From: an uncultured Algibacter sp.
GTDB lineage: Bacteria; Bacteroidota; Bacteroidia; Flavobacteriales; Flavobacteriaceae
NCBI GenBank assembly: GCA_947499935.1
Contig: CANMQH010000008.1
Span: forward strand, 89,676-153,675
Direction: 5' to 3'
DNA length: 64,000 nt
How positions within the stretch are numbered: the stretch's first letter is position 1; each line of letters begins with the position of its first letter. The translations under genes were made by a program, and so were the position numbers. The notes below the pieces were generated by a model. It was not told the DNA's origin and did not search any database. It saw only the letters and a list, made by a program, of their open reading frames with translations. This document shows, piece after piece, positions 62,136 through 64,000 of the stretch.

Positions 62136-62299
62136 CAAAAAAATGTGTTTCATCACGAAATTTACACTATACTAAAAACGGACGGCCTACACAATTACAA
62201 AAAAAAGATGGAAGCCTTTATACTGTTCAAAGAAGTGGACTCTCAAACGCGGATAAGCAAGACATATTTATAACATGGCGTATTCAGAAAAAAAGCTAA
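62136..62299 (+). pseudogene. Possible 3' gene remnant between PBP1A and the insertion sequence
   Basis: The frame open up to the TAA at 62297-62299 reads YTKNGRPTQLQKKDGSLY, then TVQRSGLSNADKQDIFITWR, with composition like a real protein. No in-frame ATG, GTG or TTG with a sensible leader is seen, and the frame runs back into PBP1A. It may be the tail of a gene whose front was deleted or displaced when the element next to it arrived. I do not recognise the family, and it could be chance. Confidence 0.35.
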
Positions 62300-62340
62300 A
62301 GCCTTGTAGATATTTGATTTCTTTGTAAATTAAAGTAAAT

Positions 62341-62389
62341 AAAAACCCCGAAAACAGCTGTAGAGAGCTAAAAACGGGGTTTTCCTTTT
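62341..62389 (+). terminator. Hairpin upstream of the transposase gene
   Basis: AAAACCCCG pairs with CGGGGTTTT, with an inner AGCT/AGCT pairing, and T residues follow. Such hairpins near the left end of an insertion sequence block read-through transcription from outside; here it ends about 10 bp before the start codon. Confidence 0.75.
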
Positions 62390-62398
62390 TCGATAGTT

Positions 62399-63754
62399 AT
62401 GAAATTACAAAGAATAAGTGAGTTTCAGCATGAATTTTCGTTTTTATCTGCCCAAGAAAATTTTGAAGCTTTCTACGCGCGTTTTTTACAAAGTGATTTG
62501 GGTAAAATCTATTCAGCTATTCCTTGGGGTTGTCTAGTAGAAAGTTTAAATATCAAAGAAAAGCAATTGGGTTCTACTATGTTATTTAGTCCTAGAGGTA
62601 GAATTGGATTGATGATTCTAAAGCATTATGCTTGCTGTTCTGACAAAAAACTTATCGAACAACTTAATGGCAATATGGATTACCAGTTTTTCTGTGATAT
62701 TCATTTAGGGTTTAGTCGACTTAGCAATTTCAAAATAGTAAGCCAGATTCGTTGCGAACTAGCCGATAGACTAGATATTGATGTTGTAGAAAAGGATTTG
62801 TTTGCTCATTGGAAACCTTATATCGATAATAAAAATCAAATTACAGTAGATGCCACTTGCTACGAAAGTGAACTGCACTATCCTACACCTCAAAAATTAC
62901 TTTGGAAAGCCGTAGATTGGCTCTATAGGCAGCTTAAAAAAACTTGTAAAGTTATCGGCATAAAAATGATTCGTTCTAAATATCTTAAATGGAAAAAGCG
63001 CTATGTTGGGTTTAGTAAAATGCGTCGTAAAACAACCAAGAAGCGAAAACCACTTACTAGAGCCTTATTACATTTGTTAGAGAAGCTTTTAAACTTTGAA
63101 AGTTTACTTCGTACAACTCACAAAATCACCTTTACTGTTGCTTATTATCGTAGAGTAGCTACTATTAAAACAGTATTAGTACAACAACAATCATACTTTA
63201 AAACAGGCATATCTCCAAAAAATAGAATAGTTAGTATTGCTAAAGAATATGTGAGATCTATTGTTAGAGGAAAAGAGGTTAAACCTGTAGAGTTTGGTGC
63301 TAAGGTTAACAAACTACAGATTGATGGTATTAACTTTATTGAGCATTTAAGTTTCAACGCCTTTAACGAAGGTACACGGCTACAAAGCACAGTGTATAAA
63401 GCACAATCACTTACCAAAACAAAGCTTAAAATATTGGGAGCAGATGCTATTTATGCAACCAATAAAAATAGAAACTTCGTTACTAAGCATCAGATTCAGA
63501 CCGATTTTAAACGAAAGGGGAAGCTTCCAAAAAATTATGACCAAGAGAAGCTATTAAAAGCTGTAATAACCAAAGAAAGAGCAACTCGTTTAGAAGGCAG
63601 TTTTGGAAAAGAAAAAGAATATTATCATCTCAAAAAAATCAAAGCTAAAACAAAAGCTACCGAAAAGCTCTGGATATTTTTTGGCATCCATACGGCTAAC
63701 GCTCTTGAAATAGGTAGGAGAATACAAGGTAACCAAGCGCAAATAGCGGCCTAA
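62399..63754 (+). CDS. DDE transposase (IS5/IS1182-like)
   Basis: 451 residues. The N-terminal domain has LGSTMLFSPRGRIGLMILKHYACCSDKKLIEQLNGNMDYQFFCDI, the usual helix-turn region of this superfamily. Catalytic acidic residues are most likely the Asp in QITVDATCYESELHYPT, the Asp in KILGADAIYATNKNRNF, and the Glu in ATRLEGSFGKEKEYYHL. A basic region (RRKTTKKRKPLTR) lies between the first two. The reading frame is complete, so the element could still move. I could not decide between IS5 and IS1182 groups from memory. Confidence 0.88.
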   Translation: MKLQRISEFQHEFSFLSAQENFEAFYARFLQSDLGKIYSAIPWGCLVESLNIKEKQLGSTMLFSPRGRIGLMILKHYACCSDKKLIEQLNGNMDYQFFCDIHLGFSRLSNFKIVSQIRCELADRLDIDVVEKDLFAHWKPYIDNKNQITVDATCYESELHYPTPQKLLWKAVDWLYRQLKKTCKVIGIKMIRSKYLKWKKRYVGFSKMRRKTTKKRKPLTRALLHLLEKLLNFESLLRTTHKITFTVAYYRRVATIKTVLVQQQSYFKTGISPKNRIVSIAKEYVRSIVRGKEVKPVEFGAKVNKLQIDGINFIEHLSFNAFNEGTRLQSTVYKAQSLTKTKLKILGADAIYATNKNRNFVTKHQIQTDFKRKGKLPKNYDQEKLLKAVITKERATRLEGSFGKEKEYYHLKKIKAKTKATEKLWIFFGIHTANALEIGRRIQGNQAQIAA

Positions 63755-63841
63755 ATTTAAAGAAACCTAAAAAAACAAGGGATAATTACGTCTTGTTGGT
63801 TCTAAAAATGAACTTCCCCAGCAAATAATAACTAAAAAAAG

Positions 63842-63880
63842 AAAATCCAAGACCTGAATCTATCAAATCTTGGATTTTTT
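63842..63880 (+). terminator. Hairpin terminator after the transposase gene
   Basis: AAAATCCAAGA pairs with TCTTGGATTTT with a T run; it lies inside the right end of the insertion sequence. Confidence 0.85.
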
Positions 63881-63951
63881 ATATCTAACTTTTTTGAACA
63901 GCCCTATTTTCTGAATGTGCCTAATACCAATTTAATTATATAAAGTCGTTA

Positions 63952-63959
63952 TAATTTTG
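63952..63959 (+). promoter_or_regulatory. -7 box (TAATTTTG) before the last ORF
   Basis: TAATTTTG fits TAnnTTTG, 11 bp before the ATG at 63971. No -33 box is assigned. Confidence 0.4.
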
Positions 63960-63970
63960 TATCTTTCTTT

Positions 63971-64000
63971 ATGGCAAAAGCAAAAGATTTCCCAATAAAA
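63971..64000 (+). CDS. Start of an ORF cut by the window end
   Basis: Ten codons (MAKAKDFPIK) are visible. The -7 box just before it and its position right after an insertion sequence fit a second mobile-element or host gene. Nothing can be said on function. Confidence 0.35.
   Translation, partial: MAKAKDFPIK

Larger units (their letters stand above)
62282..63916 (+). mobile_element. Insertion sequence carrying a DDE transposase
   Basis: The transposase gene at 62399-63754 is bounded by hairpins on both sides. Candidate inverted ends are ATTCAGAAAA at 62282-62291 and TTTTCTGAAT at 63907-63916, perfectly complementary over 10 bp with GCT nearby on both inner sides. This would give an element of about 1635 bp. 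I see no convincing target duplication outside these ends, so the borders are provisional; that a mobile element is present is much surer. Confidence 0.55.

Overview
The window is A+T-rich chromosomal DNA from a marine-type Flavobacteriaceae bacterium (Bacteroidota). The evidence is TonB-dependent receptors with CarboxypepD_reg-like N-termini, many lipoproteins with acidic or Asn residues after the lipobox Cys, DUF2480, DUF3078 and DUF5689 proteins, a SUF-only iron-sulfur system, a LytTR response regulator, and promoter boxes of the Bacteroidota type (TAnnTTTG). No species is named, and no rRNA, tRNA or CRISPR array was found.

Layout. 1-868 is the 3' end of pgi. 1.0-13.1 kb is an outer-membrane uptake region: two TonB-dependent receptors, each followed by a lipoprotein gene, with a lipoprotein endonuclease I, a secreted endonuclease/exonuclease/phosphatase and a carbohydrate-module-like lipoprotein. 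It looks like a locus for scavenging extracellular nucleic acid or phosphate. 13.2-18.8 kb is metabolic: aspartokinase with a divergent ACT-like protein, a branched-chain amino acid carrier, an alpha/beta hydrolase and ThiL. 18.9-23.3 kb is a four-gene lipoprotein operon that ends in an MbnP-like protein and its di-heme MbnH-like partner, a candidate copper-binding system. 23.5-32.0 kb is the SUF locus (A-type carrier, sufB, sufC, sufD, sufS, sufE, SufT-like) with several lipoprotein genes set into it, one of them frameshifted. 32.1-35.2 kb holds a DUF3078 protein, a surface lipoprotein and a 254-bp non-coding repeat. 35.2-48.5 kb has aminopeptidase P, sdhCAB, a large SprA-like barrel protein, exonuclease III, an OmpA-family lipoprotein and an aldo/keto reductase. 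48.5-56.5 kb has an OmpA/OprF-like barrel, an Asn/Gln-rich repeat protein, two tandem TPR histidine kinases with near-identical C-terminal halves, a LytTR regulator and another small lipoprotein. 56.6-64 kb has the second, inverted copy of the 254-bp repeat, a cytosolic nuclease/phosphatase paralogue, hflX, PBP1A and an insertion sequence; the start of one more ORF runs off the end.

The least ordinary features are: (1) the 254-bp inverted intergenic repeat, about 98% identical, whose copies lie 21.5 kb apart; (2) the MbnP/MbnH lipoprotein operon; (3) the tandem kinases, with diverged sensors and homogenised kinase halves; (4) a ~90-residue beta-rich domain shared by three secreted proteins, one of which also carries an NxNQ repeat tract; and (5) a one-base frameshift in a small lipoprotein gene of the SUF locus. 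All functional calls come from reading motifs and family resemblance by eye; no database search was run.
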